The translations under genes were made by a program, and so were the position numbers. Positions 8,385 to 18,059 of a stretch of DNA of 64,000 bases are shown here, piece after piece. The stretch comes from CAIODY01 sp046051225 (lineage in GTDB: Bacteria; Bacteroidota; Bacteroidia; Chitinophagales; CAIODY01): positions 124,001 to 188,000 of the forward strand of contig JBJOOR010000005.1 of assembly GCA_046051225.1 (NCBI GenBank), in the 5' to 3' direction. The notes beneath the pieces are model-generated. The model did no database searches, was not told the origin of the DNA, and was given only the letters and a program-made list of their open reading frames with translations. Position 1 is the stretch's first letter. Every line of letters begins with the position of its first letter.

Positions 8385-11051
8385 TTATAATTTAACAAAT
8401 TTATTGATGTAAATCGAACCATTATTATCGTATACCTTTATGTAATATAACCCACTATTAAAATTAGCAATATTTAATAAATTAGATTTTATGAATTCTG
8501 CCCTATTATAAAACTTCTCAATTTGCCTACCCCAAACATCATATACTTCATATTGGCTAATGAAGGAATTAGATAAACTAATAGTTAAACTGGTGGTTGT
8601 TGGATTAGGAAAAAGCATTAAACTTGAAGTAATATTTTGTATAGTTATATACTCATTTCCTACATTAATATTCCACCAAGGATATTTTGTTTTATTAGTG
8701 TATATAGTTTTGTTATCGTCAAAATTAATTTTAGCCGAATTATAAATTGCATTGCCCAAATACTTTGATGTTTTTGGTCTGATATAAAATTTTACAATTC
8801 CATTACTCATTGAATCATTTACCAAATAGCTAGGTAAATTAATACTATCCAATATAAATGTAAGTACACCTTTACCACTAATTGTATATTTGTATGCTGA
8901 TGTTACTACACCTATTCTCAAAGTAGATAAATCTAATCGTTGATCCAAAGAATCAATAATTTTAATAGAATAAACACTATCATGGGTTAAATTTTGAAAA
9001 TGTATTTCATAAGCTAATTCATTCAATGATTGGTTAAATGGATCATTGATATCGTAATAATTTGCATATAATGATTGATAGTTAGAGTCTCGTAATAAAT
9101 ACAAATATGGACTAGTTAAATTTGGGTTGATACTTTTTGAAACTTTAGACCATTTAAAATCACTATTATCATTCATAAATGAATCGGGTTGATTGGGATA
9201 TACATCAATACTATTGCTAAAATACTTACCAATTGACGCTTTAGTAGAATCAAAATTTGTGGTAAGAAAAATATATTTGTTTTCCCAAGGATTAATATTA
9301 TTATAATTCCAAAAATATTGGTTGCCAATAACATTACTAGGTGCTGGCAATGACGAAACATTGTTAAATATAGAATCTAATTTTAATACTACAACGCCTG
9401 ATGATACCGTAGTACCCACATTTCTTAAGCTTATATAATGATGTTGTTTGTTGTGAGATTTACTTGCATTATCAATACCATAGCTTATTTGGTCGTCAAT
9501 AATATTGGGTGTAAAATCAGAAGCACAATAAATTGTGTCAGTAGGGTTTGATGGGCTAATCGTAATATTAAATGAATCGCTATTACATGTATGAAACCAA
9601 TACCTTGGTAATATTTCCCTTATATTCCAATTGCCATTTGATAAACTAAAGTAAAATTGCGAATTTTGATTATTAGTAGTTGCAAAAGAATTATTAGTTA
9701 CTTGAATTAATGTATTATGATTTAGATATTCTAAAGCTGAATCTTCTTTGCAATTAACATTTTTATCTTCATACACATTTCCAAAAACAGTAGGCTTAAT
9801 TCCTCTTCCAATTTTTCTAACAATAAATGTGTTTTTAATTGTTGAGCCAACATTGTAACCTGTATTAAACATCAAGTAAATATTTGAAGAATCATATACA
9901 GAAATTTCAGGAAGAATTTGAGTTAACGTTGGTGTTAAAATGGCTTCTGTTTCGTAAATAAGGTTGTCTTTATGCGTTATTCCATTATATCGGTTTAAAT
10001 AAAACTTAACGTAAGGATATATACTAGAATCGGATTGATTAACCCAATAATAATCTCCATTTATTACCCACGAACCAGAATGGGGTTGTATTTGATTGCA
10101 ATTGAATAATTGCAATGTATCAGCATTTCTAATCGGATTTAAAAGTGTATCATAGCTTATATAAGTAGATTTTTGATTTGACGAACAAAAATCAATTACT
10201 ACAATATTTTTACCATCTTGTTTCATGAGTAAATTGTTCCAATCGCCTACAGTTGAATCTAATGCTATTCCTTTTTGAGTAAATTTGCATATTTTAAAAT
10301 TATTATTTACCGCATATACATAGCTATTTTTAATGAAAACATTTCCAGCGTATTGTGCTTTAATCGAGTCGGAAAAAATACCATCGCTAATATTCATAAA
10401 ATAAAAGCCCGAACTTGTAGCCGATGACGAAATTAATAATCTATTGTTAGATTCGGTTACAAAGTCTATTAGTAATCCATTCACAGTGTCACTTGTGGCA
10501 ATTCTTTTATGCCATTGTAATATGCCTGATGAATTAAATTTATCAATATATGATACCGTATGAACCAGCGAACTTGTTGAGCTTATATAAGATGCTGAAT
10601 CATATTTTACATACCAATTCATATTCGCATCAAAATACATGCTACCAAAATAGCTTGCCCACGAAATATTTAAAAGATGTGATTTAATTATCTTGCCTGA
10701 TGATGAAATAGCTTTGTAACCAGCAAAATTATAGTCATAAAAAGTAAAAATAGAATCATGTTGTACTCCTATAAACTGTGGGTCGTTAGGGGCGGTGGTC
10801 GAAAAAATAGTATCTAATCTTATTTTCCAAACCAAGTCGCCATTCGATTTTCTTTTTATCAAAAATTGATTATCGCCACCAACTACATAATTGTAATTGT
10901 TTTTATCAATATATAAAGATGTGCTAGTAGCATTATTCACATTTATATAATTGTTAAAAAACGGAATATTCCATTCTTCACCATTATTTGACTGTGCTTT
11001 TAAAAAAAATGAAAAGCTAAGCGCTACTAATACAAGTATTATTTTTTTCAT
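8385..11051 (-). CDS. T9SS-secreted cargo protein, 888 aa
   Basis: Signal peptide (about 1-19, ending KAQS). Residues about 25-420 are a strand-rich region with many Asn/Ser/Tyr, suggestive of propeller-like repeats in a putative sensor or adhesin. Residues about 520-790 look like the DUF7619/DUF11-like repeat domain seen in Bacteroidota surface proteins, with its NSAKINFDDNK ending. The last about 75 residues are a T9SS type A sorting domain (begins LFPNPTTTSL, contains YEVYDVWGRQI, ends GLYYIKVYDNN...KFVKL), so the protein should be exported and surface-attached or released. The C-terminus is at 8385; I see no terminator hairpin after it. Function unknown. Confidence 0.85.
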   Translation of the reverse strand: MKKIILVLVALSFSFFLKAQSNNGEEWNIPFFNNYINVNNATSTSLYIDKNNYNYVVGGDNQFLIKRKSNGDLVWKIRLDTIFSTTAPNDPQFIGVQHDSIFTFYDYNFAGYKAISSSGKIIKSHLLNISWASYFGSMYFDANMNWYVKYDSASYISSTSSLVHTVSYIDKFNSSGILQWHKRIATSDTVNGLLIDFVTESNNRLLISSSATSSGFYFMNISDGIFSDSIKAQYAGNVFIKNSYVYAVNNNFKICKFTQKGIALDSTVGDWNNLLMKQDGKNIVVIDFCSSNQKSTYISYDTLLNPIRNADTLQLFNCNQIQPHSGSWVINGDYYWVNQSDSSIYPYVKFYLNRYNGITHKDNLIYETEAILTPTLTQILPEISVYDSSNIYLMFNTGYNVGSTIKNTFIVRKIGRGIKPTVFGNVYEDKNVNCKEDSALEYLNHNTLIQVTNNSFATTNNQNSQFYFSLSNGNWNIREILPRYWFHTCNSDSFNITISPSNPTDTIYCASDFTPNIIDDQISYGIDNASKSHNKQHHYISLRNVGTTVSSGVVVLKLDSIFNNVSSLPAPSNVIGNQYFWNYNNINPWENKYIFLTTNFDSTKASIGKYFSNSIDVYPNQPDSFMNDNSDFKWSKVSKSINPNLTSPYLYLLRDSNYQSLYANYYDINDPFNQSLNELAYEIHFQNLTHDSVYSIKIIDSLDQRLDLSTLRIGVVTSAYKYTISGKGVLTFILDSINLPSYLVNDSMSNGIVKFYIRPKTSKYLGNAIYNSAKINFDDNKTIYTNKTKYPWWNINVGNEYITIQNITSSLMLFPNPTTTSLTISLSNSFISQYEVYDVWGRQIEKFYNRAEFIKSNLLNIANFNSGLYYIKVYDNNGSIYINKFVKL

Positions 11052-11115
11052 ATTAATAATTTTTATAAATATAAAACGTAATTGCTAAAAAATATAAATT
11101 AAAGCAATACTTATT

Positions 11116-12660
11116 TTACCTCCTTTTAAACCAACTCTCTAAAGGTCTTACATCACTTTTCCAGCTAAAGTTTTTCAAATTTAATGAACCAACTTTATAA
11201 AATTTCATGGGTGTAAAATAGGCTTCGGGTTGGTCGTAAAAAAATATTTTATCCATCTTACCTGCTGCAAACTTAAATCGCATTCGGCTTGATGAGCTTT
11301 TGTTTACACCTGTATAAGCATTGTTTTTATCAGCCGAAAAATATACACTTTCAGCATTTCCATTTACATACATATCACTTAATTCGTTGTTGACAAAGTA
11401 GCCATCAATAAGCCTTCCAGCCACTTGATTAAATAATCTTCGGTGTATGCGGCTTACAATCATAGCATTTTGCATCAATACCAAATGATGTATTTTATTA
11501 TACTTAGTAAATATTTGAATAGTATCACCCGATAATTGATTGCTATCTACCCACAACACAGGCTGATGATACAATACAAATGAAGAATCAACAAATGAAT
11601 ATCGAGATGAATCGCAAACGGCTTGAAACTTTTTGCTATACATTTTTACATGATGAAAAGCCAACAATATTTTTTTATCTGCGGTATCATTTTTCGAAAG
11701 GGTAGAATCAAATTTTTTGCTATTTGTTGATATTAATGTATCGGCTTTTATGCGCAAAGTATCATTACTTAAAATGGTTTGCAATTGCGGATAGCGAAAT
11801 GTTTTTAAATAATTAGTAGCCGAATTAAAATGTGCTTCGCCCGAATAAATTAAAACTTTTTGCAACGAATCATAAAATGAAACATTGCCAAAAGCTGCGC
11901 CCATCTTTGTTTTCTGATTAAAATCTATTGTATCGGCTTTTACATCCTGATGATTGGTGTTGATGTGTGCATTGCAAATAAATCTACTTTCGCCAGTATT
12001 TAAAGCATAATAACCGCCTTCGCAAAATACTTTGGTGCTATCGGTTGTAATGTTGGTAGCACCTAAAAAATAATTAGTATTTGTTTTTACATTGTATTGA
12101 AATGTATCGGCTATTAATGAATAATGCGGATTAGTAACTTTTACTTTTTCTTTAAAAAAAGCATTACCCGATTCGGCATAATAATATCCAATTTTGCTAA
12201 TCAATAAAGTGCTATCGTTTATCAATTTACCACCGTTTACATACCATCCTTTGCGTTGTTTTAAATCATAATCTAAATTATCCGAAAGCAAGGTGCTTCT
12301 GCCTTTTTCTAATCTTACTTTTTGATTAGCATGCATCAATTTATCATTACCATTATAAATTAAATGCCTACAGTACAATGTAATGCTATCGCCTTGTTTC
12401 ACCTTTACATTGCCAAATGCTTCTACGGTATTATTCCAATCATAAAAGTTAGCACTATCACAATACATCATCACATCATTTTGTTTTAAAATAACATTGC
12501 CTGTAAGTTTTTTCATGCTGCCTTCATCATTCTTTAAAAATTCCATTTCATTCGAATTTATAATCTCAACCGTTTTTTCATCTTGAGCAAGTGAAAAATG
12601 GTGGAAGCCACAAATTAAAATCAGCAATAAAAATATTCGATATATCGTTTTCAAAAACAT
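11116..12660 (-). CDS. OstA-like (LptA/LptD-N) LPS transport protein
   Basis: 514 residues counted from the ATG at 12660. A signal peptide (MFLKTIYRIF... to SLAQ) precedes repeated beta-jellyroll segments of the OstA/LptA type, with repeated phrases such as GNVILKQNDVMMYCDSA and GNVKVKQGDSI. The family is the Bacteroidota OstA-like protein thought to take part in lipopolysaccharide transport across the periplasm. A longer reading from a TTG at 12696 is unlikely: that stretch contains the promoter at 12661-12697, so the message should start at or just before the ATG. Single-gene transcript; no terminator hairpin was seen after 11116. Confidence 0.87.
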   Translation of the reverse strand: MFLKTIYRIFLLLILICGFHHFSLAQDEKTVEIINSNEMEFLKNDEGSMKKLTGNVILKQNDVMMYCDSANFYDWNNTVEAFGNVKVKQGDSITLYCRHLIYNGNDKLMHANQKVRLEKGRSTLLSDNLDYDLKQRKGWYVNGGKLINDSTLLISKIGYYYAESGNAFFKEKVKVTNPHYSLIADTFQYNVKTNTNYFLGATNITTDSTKVFCEGGYYALNTGESRFICNAHINTNHQDVKADTIDFNQKTKMGAAFGNVSFYDSLQKVLIYSGEAHFNSATNYLKTFRYPQLQTILSNDTLRIKADTLISTNSKKFDSTLSKNDTADKKILLAFHHVKMYSKKFQAVCDSSRYSFVDSSFVLYHQPVLWVDSNQLSGDTIQIFTKYNKIHHLVLMQNAMIVSRIHRRLFNQVAGRLIDGYFVNNELSDMYVNGNAESVYFSADKNNAYTGVNKSSSSRMRFKFAAGKMDKIFFYDQPEAYFTPMKFYKVGSLNLKNFSWKSDVRPLESWFKRR

Positions 12661-12697
12661 ATTTGCAAAAGTGAGCAATACAAAGTGGATTAGCAAA
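12661..12697 (-). promoter_or_regulatory. Promoter of the OstA-like gene, near-leaderless
   Basis: Read on the minus strand: TTTGCTA (12691-12697), then TTTGTATT, then CACTTTTGC (a -7-like element) ending four bases before the ATG. Nearly the same sequence with identical spacing lies upstream of the gene starting at 15900. The closeness to the ATG implies a very short or absent leader. Confidence 0.5.
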
Positions 12698-12706
12698 TCC
12701 TAAAAC

Positions 12707-12742
12707 AAAAAAAGAGAAGCTAAAAATTGCTTCTCTTTTTTT
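12707..12742. terminator. Terminator of the TonB-receptor unit
   Basis: A 14-bp stem with the arms A7GAGAAGC (12707-12720) and its complement (12729-12742) around an 8-nt loop. It is 20 bp beyond the stop of the minus-strand lipoprotein gene at 12762. Confidence 0.85.
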
Positions 12743-12761
12743 ATACGTTATTGCTTTGTAA

Positions 12762-13184
12762 TTATTTAACCACAGCTGTAAATACTGCTGTACCAATATT
12801 GCCATCAAAATCTACAATGGCAAAAGTAAACTTTTCAATACCAGCCTGATTTCGAGTTGTTAATATTTGGCTTGTTTCAAATCCATTATATTGGCTATGC
12901 GATGTGTTAGCATTATAAATACTTGTAGCATTGGTTGAGCCATCATAAGCTGCACTTACATTTATAGATTTTAATTCATCTTCTATTTTTGTGATTTTTA
13001 ATCCAATAGTAATAGTTGTGTTTCGAGCAATGGTATCTAAGTTATTACCCAATACGGTATAAAATCCCGAACCTGTTTTAAACTCAACCACTGGTGGTTT
13101 ATGCGGATCTTTTTTGCAAGCGCTAAAAATTGTGGCCGAAATAATTAAAGTAGTAATTGTTAAATTGAAAATAATTTTGTTCAT
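12762..13184 (-). CDS. Small lipoprotein downstream of a TonB receptor
   Basis: 140 residues with a lipoprotein signal peptide (lipobox FSAC, Cys22, followed by KKD). The mature part is one predicted beta-sandwich-like domain with the phrases TITIGLKITK and FTFAIVDFDGN, reminiscent of Bacteroidota ligand-binding lipoproteins, but I cannot name a family. It lies 19 bp after the TonB-dependent receptor gene and is closed by a terminator, so it most likely acts with that receptor, possibly as a surface ligand-binding partner. Confidence 0.75.
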   Translation of the reverse strand: MNKIIFNLTITTLIISATIFSACKKDPHKPPVVEFKTGSGFYTVLGNNLDTIARNTTITIGLKITKIEDELKSINVSAAYDGSTNATSIYNANTSHSQYNGFETSQILTTRNQAGIEKFTFAIVDFDGNIGTAVFTAVVK

Positions 13185-13203
13185 GATTTATTGTTTTTGT
13201 TTT

Positions 13204-15279
13204 TTAAAATTTAATTGAAAAATTGACCATAATATTTCTGCCTATGTTATAGATTCCATAATATTTGAATCGAGATAAATGGTCGAAATATTTTGTGTCG
13301 GTTAAGTTTGTACCTGTGATAGAAAGCGAATAAATTTTTTGGCTACCGTCTTTTTTCCATTCTTTGCCAATAGCTGCATTGATGGTGTAATAAGCTGGTG
13401 TAGCGGTTTCGAACACAGCAGGTTTGTTTTGTGCTAATACATTTGTAATACCCAATAACACAAATTGATTTACATGGCTGGTTAATTTTATTTCGTTATA
13501 AAATTTACTGGCTGGAATAAAAGGCAAATAAGTTCCATCCGCTTTTTTGGCTTGCAAATAACTAAATTCTGATTTAAAAAATAGCTGCTGTTGATGTGTT
13601 ATATTATTCAACATTGCATTCATTATTATTTCGCTACCTTGCAATGTTGCATTGCTTTGCACATAATTGTAAATAGTAAAACCATAGTATTGATGCGGTG
13701 TTGGGGCTAAATAAATATAATTGTAAAATTGATTATGAAATGCATTGATGCTAAAATCGAGATTTAGTTTATTGTTTTGTTTTACATATTTATTAATAGT
13801 AAATATTCTCAATCCAATTTCCGAATTTATATTTTGCTCAATCTTTAAATCTGGATTTCCTACTTCCCATCTCGATGTGCCTTCATGCAAACCATTGCTA
13901 CTTAATTCAGCTAAATTGCCGCTTCTGTAACCGCTGCCAACATTGGCTTGTACCAAAATTATTTTTTTTATTGCCCAAATATTAGTTGCCACACTGCCAT
14001 TTAACGAGCCTTTAGTTTTAGTAAATGCAGGCATTCCGTTATTTAAAATACTATCTGAAAATAAAGTAGTAATGCTTCGCACATCGTATCTTAAGCCAGC
14101 TTCAACATAATTTTGATAATTAGAAAAATATTTTTTAAACACCGCAAAGGCTGATGATTCAAGCGTATGAGCATCGGGCACAATAATTCTCGAACCTAAA
14201 TTTTTATTGGTTTGATAAAAAGAAGATACACCATAAATTAAGTTTGCATGGCTTTGCATTCGTCTGTTAATCTGTGCCGAAAGCGAATAAGTATTCAACA
14301 GCATATTCAAACTAATTCTGTTGCCGCCTTCCTGTTCTTGCCTTAAATTGCTAATGATTCCAGCTTTTATAATTGCTGTATTTTTTTCATTAATTTGTTT
14401 TGTATTAATAGAACTTAACAATCCAAAAAACACTCGATGATGTGGTCCATCGTAGGTTCTACTAATTCTGTTGTCAATAGTTTTTCTGGATAAACTATCA
14501 AACACAAACCCAAACCGATTAACGCCAGCATAAAAATTAGTATTCATTTCCCAGCCTCTTCTGTATTTATTTTCAGATGCTTTAATAGAATAATTATCAA
14601 ACCTCGAATTTAAAACTCTGGTATTATTTGCACTGCTATAATCGGCATTGTTTTCAGCACCAATTCTTAATTTCCAACTTTTATTTTCAGTTGTTTTTTT
14701 GATACCATATTCTAATCCAACACCCAATGTATTGCTCAATAATTTAGTTTTAATTTCTTGTTCTTTATGGTTCATCGCTGCCCAACTTTCATCTGTAATA
14801 TTTATTACACCGCCCAATGCATCGCTGCCATAAGTTAACGATGCTGGTCCTTTAATAATTTCCAATGTATTAACGCCCATATCAGTTAAACCCATGCCAT
14901 GTTCATCTTGCCATTGTTGATTATCGAAGCGTAAACTCATTACATTTATTTGAACCCGATTGCCATACAACCCACGAATAACGGGCTTCGAAATGCCTGC
15001 GCCTGTTGTAAGTTGGCTAATACCTGGCAATTTTGCAACAGCATCGCTTAAGCTAATAGCGCCCGAATTAGCAATATTTTCTTTGCTTAAAACAACAGCA
15101 TTATTGGACGTTGTAGAAATAATTGATGTTGCAATATCAATAATATTTACTGGGCAAAGCATCATCATAGGCATGCCATTAAGCGTTGCTTTGCTGCTTT
15201 CAATCGCAGTTTGACTATATGTATTAAATGGTAGTAGATATAACACCATTAATAGAATAGTAATTAAAATTCTATTCAT
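13204..15279 (-). CDS. TonB-dependent receptor
   Basis: 691 residues: signal peptide (about 1-22), a plug domain (about 55-165, with LSDAVAKLPGI, PVIRGLYGNRV and GSDALGGVINI) and a C-terminal 22-strand barrel ending in the aromatic strand MVNFSIKF. There is no N-terminal carboxypeptidase-like domain. Just before the plug is an unusual MPMMMLCPV stretch, which could bind a soft metal such as copper, though this is only suggested by its composition. It sits in a unit with a small exported protein upstream (15346-15900) and a lipoprotein downstream (12762-13184). Energy would come from ExbB/ExbD/TonB encoded elsewhere in the window. Substrate unknown. Confidence 0.92.
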   Translation of the reverse strand: MNRILITILLMVLYLLPFNTYSQTAIESSKATLNGMPMMMLCPVNIIDIATSIISTTSNNAVVLSKENIANSGAISLSDAVAKLPGISQLTTGAGISKPVIRGLYGNRVQINVMSLRFDNQQWQDEHGMGLTDMGVNTLEIIKGPASLTYGSDALGGVINITDESWAAMNHKEQEIKTKLLSNTLGVGLEYGIKKTTENKSWKLRIGAENNADYSSANNTRVLNSRFDNYSIKASENKYRRGWEMNTNFYAGVNRFGFVFDSLSRKTIDNRISRTYDGPHHRVFFGLLSSINTKQINEKNTAIIKAGIISNLRQEQEGGNRISLNMLLNTYSLSAQINRRMQSHANLIYGVSSFYQTNKNLGSRIIVPDAHTLESSAFAVFKKYFSNYQNYVEAGLRYDVRSITTLFSDSILNNGMPAFTKTKGSLNGSVATNIWAIKKIILVQANVGSGYRSGNLAELSSNGLHEGTSRWEVGNPDLKIEQNINSEIGLRIFTINKYVKQNNKLNLDFSINAFHNQFYNYIYLAPTPHQYYGFTIYNYVQSNATLQGSEIIMNAMLNNITHQQQLFFKSEFSYLQAKKADGTYLPFIPASKFYNEIKLTSHVNQFVLLGITNVLAQNKPAVFETATPAYYTINAAIGKEWKKDGSQKIYSLSITGTNLTDTKYFDHLSRFKYYGIYNIGRNIMVNFSIKF

Positions 15280-15345
15280 TTAATTTGATTTAAAATAAGA
15301 TGAAATGGCCGAAAAAAATCAGCAATAAAATGGTAAAATGTTGAA

Positions 15346-15900
15346 TTATGCTATTTCAACTTTGGGTGGTGGAGATGCTAAGTAATACTTTTGTAATGCA
15401 ATGTTTTTGTTATTGAAAAAGAATGTGATAGATGAATTTAACGATGTTTTAAATTCAAAATTATTTTCGGTAAAAAATAAATTTATAGTGTCATTTTCTT
15501 TCTCTATTTTTTTTGATGAAGATTTTTGATTCGGTTCAACGATGCTATGGCTTTGTGTTTGCTGCATATCAGCTATCACCAAATTTGTTTCTTTTTCATC
15601 ACACAAACAATAATAAGTGATTTCGTTTTTACTGATTATTTTTTTTACTATATCAAAATAATGATGATTGAAAATAAATTCATCATCATTCAATAGCTCA
15701 AAATTTTTATCTGCAATTTTTCCACTTTCATTTTTGCTAAACGAAATTTTTATTACTTCATCAGCCGTTACATTTTTTTTCAACACTATCATTTCATGTT
15801 TTATTTTATTTTGTAAAACAGAAAATATAGGATGATACCCCACTGTGGCAATCATCAACGAACAGAATAAAAATGAAATTAAAAGTAATCGGGCAAACAT
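15346..15900 (-). CDS. Small exported or membrane-anchored protein upstream of a TonB receptor
   Basis: 184 residues from the ATG at 15900. An N-terminal hydrophobic segment (about 4-25) is a signal peptide or anchor; the rest is Lys/Asn/Glu-rich with a conspicuous YYCLCDEKE motif (about residue 94) and a Pro-rich end (PPPK). No family recognised. A TTG start at 15936 would run through the promoter at 15901-15937, so it is rejected. The gene is 66 bp upstream of the TonB receptor gene and probably heads the three-gene transcript that ends at the 12707 terminator. Confidence 0.7.
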   Translation of the reverse strand: MFARLLLISFLFCSLMIATVGYHPIFSVLQNKIKHEMIVLKKNVTADEVIKISFSKNESGKIADKNFELLNDDEFIFNHHYFDIVKKIISKNEITYYCLCDEKETNLVIADMQQTQSHSIVEPNQKSSSKKIEKENDTINLFFTENNFEFKTSLNSSITFFFNNKNIALQKYYLASPPPKVEIA

Positions 15901-15937
15901 GATTGCAAATTTGCAGAATACAAATTGCAATAGCAAA
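15901..15937 (-). promoter_or_regulatory. Promoter of the TonB-receptor unit, near-leaderless
   Basis: Minus-strand order: TTTGCTA (15931-15937), TTTGTATT, then CAAATTTGC (-7-like) ending four bases before the ATG at 15900. Elements and spacing match those at 12661-12697. Confidence 0.5.
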
Positions 15938-16059
15938 TGATATTGGGTATAATTAGAGGTATTAGTAAAAAGTTATTAGTTACTTGTTATTAGTTATTCC
16001 GAATAGTCGGAAGTAAATACAATTGAATTAATAATTAACGAATAATTTTTCTACTACGA

Positions 16060-17322
16060 TTAAGCTCTTTTCAATGTAATCTTAGTAATCTCGGGCCAAA
16101 TGCCCACTCTGCCTGGAAATGCTAAATATCCAAAGCCACGATTAACATATAAATATTTATTATTCTCTTCATACACATCAGCCCATTTTGGATATTTGAA
16201 TTTTACAGGGCTCCATTTTATGCCTGGTAATTCAATACCAAATTGCATTCCGTGTGTATGCCCAGCCAACGCCAAATGTATATGCGATGCATGATTCTTA
16301 GCTTCCGCATCCCAATGCGATGGGTCATGCGATAACAAAACTTTGAATGAATCATTCGGTAAATTTCCTAATGCTTTATTCAAATTGCCATATTGCGGAA
16401 ATGGTGGTAAGCCCCAATTTTCAATTCCTACTAAATGAATTTTTTCACCATTTTTTTCAAACGATACATGCTCATTGCAAAGCAATTTCATGCCTATTGT
16501 TTTATGGTGTTGTTTTAAATTTTCTAAATTTTGTTGCTTGGCTTCTTTGCTTTCCCATTGCACATAATCACCATAATCATGATTGCCAAATGTGCTGTAA
16601 ATGCCCATCGGCGCTGATAATTTTGATAATACATCCAAGTAGGGTTCAACCTCGGTAGCCACATTATTTACTAAATCGCCTGTAAAAACTATCACATCGC
16701 TTTTTGCCGAATTTGCCATGGCAATACCTTTTTCAATAGCATCTTTATTATCAAAACTACCAATATGAATATCGCTTAATTGCGTAATCGTAAAGCCATC
16801 AAATGCTGCTGGTAAATCCTTAAATTTTAAAGTTATTTCTCTTATTTTGAAATTATATCTGCCGCTAACTACACCATGAATAATAGCCATAAATGGAATA
16901 GATGCAGCCAACACACCCACTTGAATTAATAATTTTCTTCTATCAGCCATAAATAATTCTTTACTTTCTGAATGAAAAAATCCGCCTATCCATTGCACTA
17001 TAAATTGAATTAAACGCACCACATCATCTGATAATAAAAACACACTAAACACAATTTTTGGAATACTAATCAATAGCATTAATCCAATGCTATATCTTAC
17101 CATGGCTTGATTGATGCCACTTTCACGGGCTGTAACAAAATTATAAAATACAAAAATTAAAGTGCCGCTGCTAATTAACCAATATGCCCAACTGATATAT
17201 TTACTGTAAGATAAATTTCGGGTTAATGTTTTTACGCCATTAAAAACATAAAAATCTAAAGCGGCTAATATTAAAATGATAATGCTGAATCGAATAACAA
17301 TGTTGGCTGTGTGTGAATCCAT
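16060..17322 (-). CDS. Membrane-anchored metallophosphoesterase (YkuE/YaeI-like)
   Basis: 420 residues. The first about 160 hold four or five hydrophobic segments, then a calcineurin-like phosphoesterase domain with the full metal set: SDIHIG, FTGDLVNN, FGNHDYGD, LLSHDP and AGHTHGMQ. Related YaeI/YkuE enzymes act on lipid-linked or UDP-sugar substrates such as UDP-diacylglucosamine, so an envelope-lipid role is plausible. It has its own -7 element at 17347-17354 and stands alone. Confidence 0.9.
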   Translation of the reverse strand: MDSHTANIVIRFSIIILILAALDFYVFNGVKTLTRNLSYSKYISWAYWLISSGTLIFVFYNFVTARESGINQAMVRYSIGLMLLISIPKIVFSVFLLSDDVVRLIQFIVQWIGGFFHSESKELFMADRRKLLIQVGVLAASIPFMAIIHGVVSGRYNFKIREITLKFKDLPAAFDGFTITQLSDIHIGSFDNKDAIEKGIAMANSAKSDVIVFTGDLVNNVATEVEPYLDVLSKLSAPMGIYSTFGNHDYGDYVQWESKEAKQQNLENLKQHHKTIGMKLLCNEHVSFEKNGEKIHLVGIENWGLPPFPQYGNLNKALGNLPNDSFKVLLSHDPSHWDAEAKNHASHIHLALAGHTHGMQFGIELPGIKWSPVKFKYPKWADVYEENNKYLYVNRGFGYLAFPGRVGIWPEITKITLKRA

Positions 17323-17346
17323 TTAATTTTTTATTTTTTGAGAAAA

Positions 17347-17354
17347 CAAAAGTA
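17347..17354 (-). promoter_or_regulatory. Probable -7 element for the metallophosphoesterase gene
   Basis: Minus-strand TACTTTTG, an exact TAnnTTTG match 25 bp before the ATG at 17322. Confidence 0.45.
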
Positions 17355-17538
17355 ATAGCTAAATGTTTGCTGAAAATTTGTTTTAGGCGAATGGTATTTT
17401 AAAATCGGTAAACGGATTTAGGTTGAAACCACATAGACGATTGGAAATAACAAAACAGTTGCTTGTTGTAAGTATAAATAAATTTACCCCAAGCTGCAAC
17501 CAAAATAAACATAGAGAGGAAAGAAAACTTTGAAAGAA

Positions 17539-17988
17539 TTAAAACAATATTTTTTTTTCAAACATCAAATAATCAGTTTCTATAAAATTATTTTGAAGAT
17601 AAACCTGATGCGCTGTTCGGTTTTCTTTTTCCATATACAATCTAATGCAGTTTATATTTTGTTGTTTGGCAAGTTGTTCAACAAATACAAGCATACACTT
17701 AAATGCACTTTGTCTGCGGTTTTCGGGCTTTACATACACACTTTGTATCCACCAAATTAAACTATTGCGCCAATCACTCCATTCGTAAGTAATCATTAAT
17801 GATGCAACAATTTCTGAATTAATTTCGGCAACCACATAAAATCCATATTGAGGTTGGTTCATTAAATTTTCAACACCAAGCAAAGCCAATTCATTGTCTA
17901 TTTTTTTTTGCTCTGTTTCAAAAGCCATTGCTTTATTAAACGATGCAATGATGTGGGCATCAGCTACAGTTGATAATCGAGTTTGCAT
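17539..17988 (-). CDS. GNAT-family N-acetyltransferase
   Basis: 149 residues from the ATG at 17988. It follows the GNAT order: N-terminal STVADAHIIASF, central strand YFV-like GFYVVAEINSEIVASLMITYEWSD (split here: GFYVVAEI, then SLMITYEWSD), the acetyl-CoA loop region VYVKPENRRQSAFKCM and a C-terminal RLYMEKENRTAHQVYLQNNF. Acetyl acceptor unknown. A TTG start at 18027 would overlap the upstream gene's terminator (18016-18041) and is rejected. Bases 17323-17538, downstream of it, contain only the promoter of the next gene. Confidence 0.85.
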   Translation of the reverse strand: MQTRLSTVADAHIIASFNKAMAFETEQKKIDNELALLGVENLMNQPQYGFYVVAEINSEIVASLMITYEWSDWRNSLIWWIQSVYVKPENRRQSAFKCMLVFVEQLAKQQNINCIRLYMEKENRTAHQVYLQNNFIETDYLMFEKKILF

Positions 17989-18015
17989 ATTGTATAAATA
18001 TTTTTTTGTAAAAAA

Positions 18016-18041
18016 AACGGCGAACAAAATTGTTCGCCGTT
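18016..18041. terminator. Terminator of the Bax-inhibitor-1 gene
   Basis: A 12-bp stem, AACGGCGAACAA (18016-18027) and its complement (18030-18041), with a 2-nt apparent loop (a few more bases would open in practice). A-rich flank on one side gives the U-tract for the minus strand. Starts 19 bp after the stop at 18060. Confidence 0.85.
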
Positions 18042-18059
18042 GATATTTTTTATTGCTGC

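Noticed and set aside
12661..12696. TTG-started N-terminal extension of the OstA-like protein (and likewise 15901-15936)
   Set aside because: The extensions precede good signal peptides and consist of promoter sequence shared by both genes.
17323..17538. tRNA or small RNA in the gap downstream of the GNAT gene
   Set aside because: No cloverleaf or strong hairpin seen; only a promoter element is supported.
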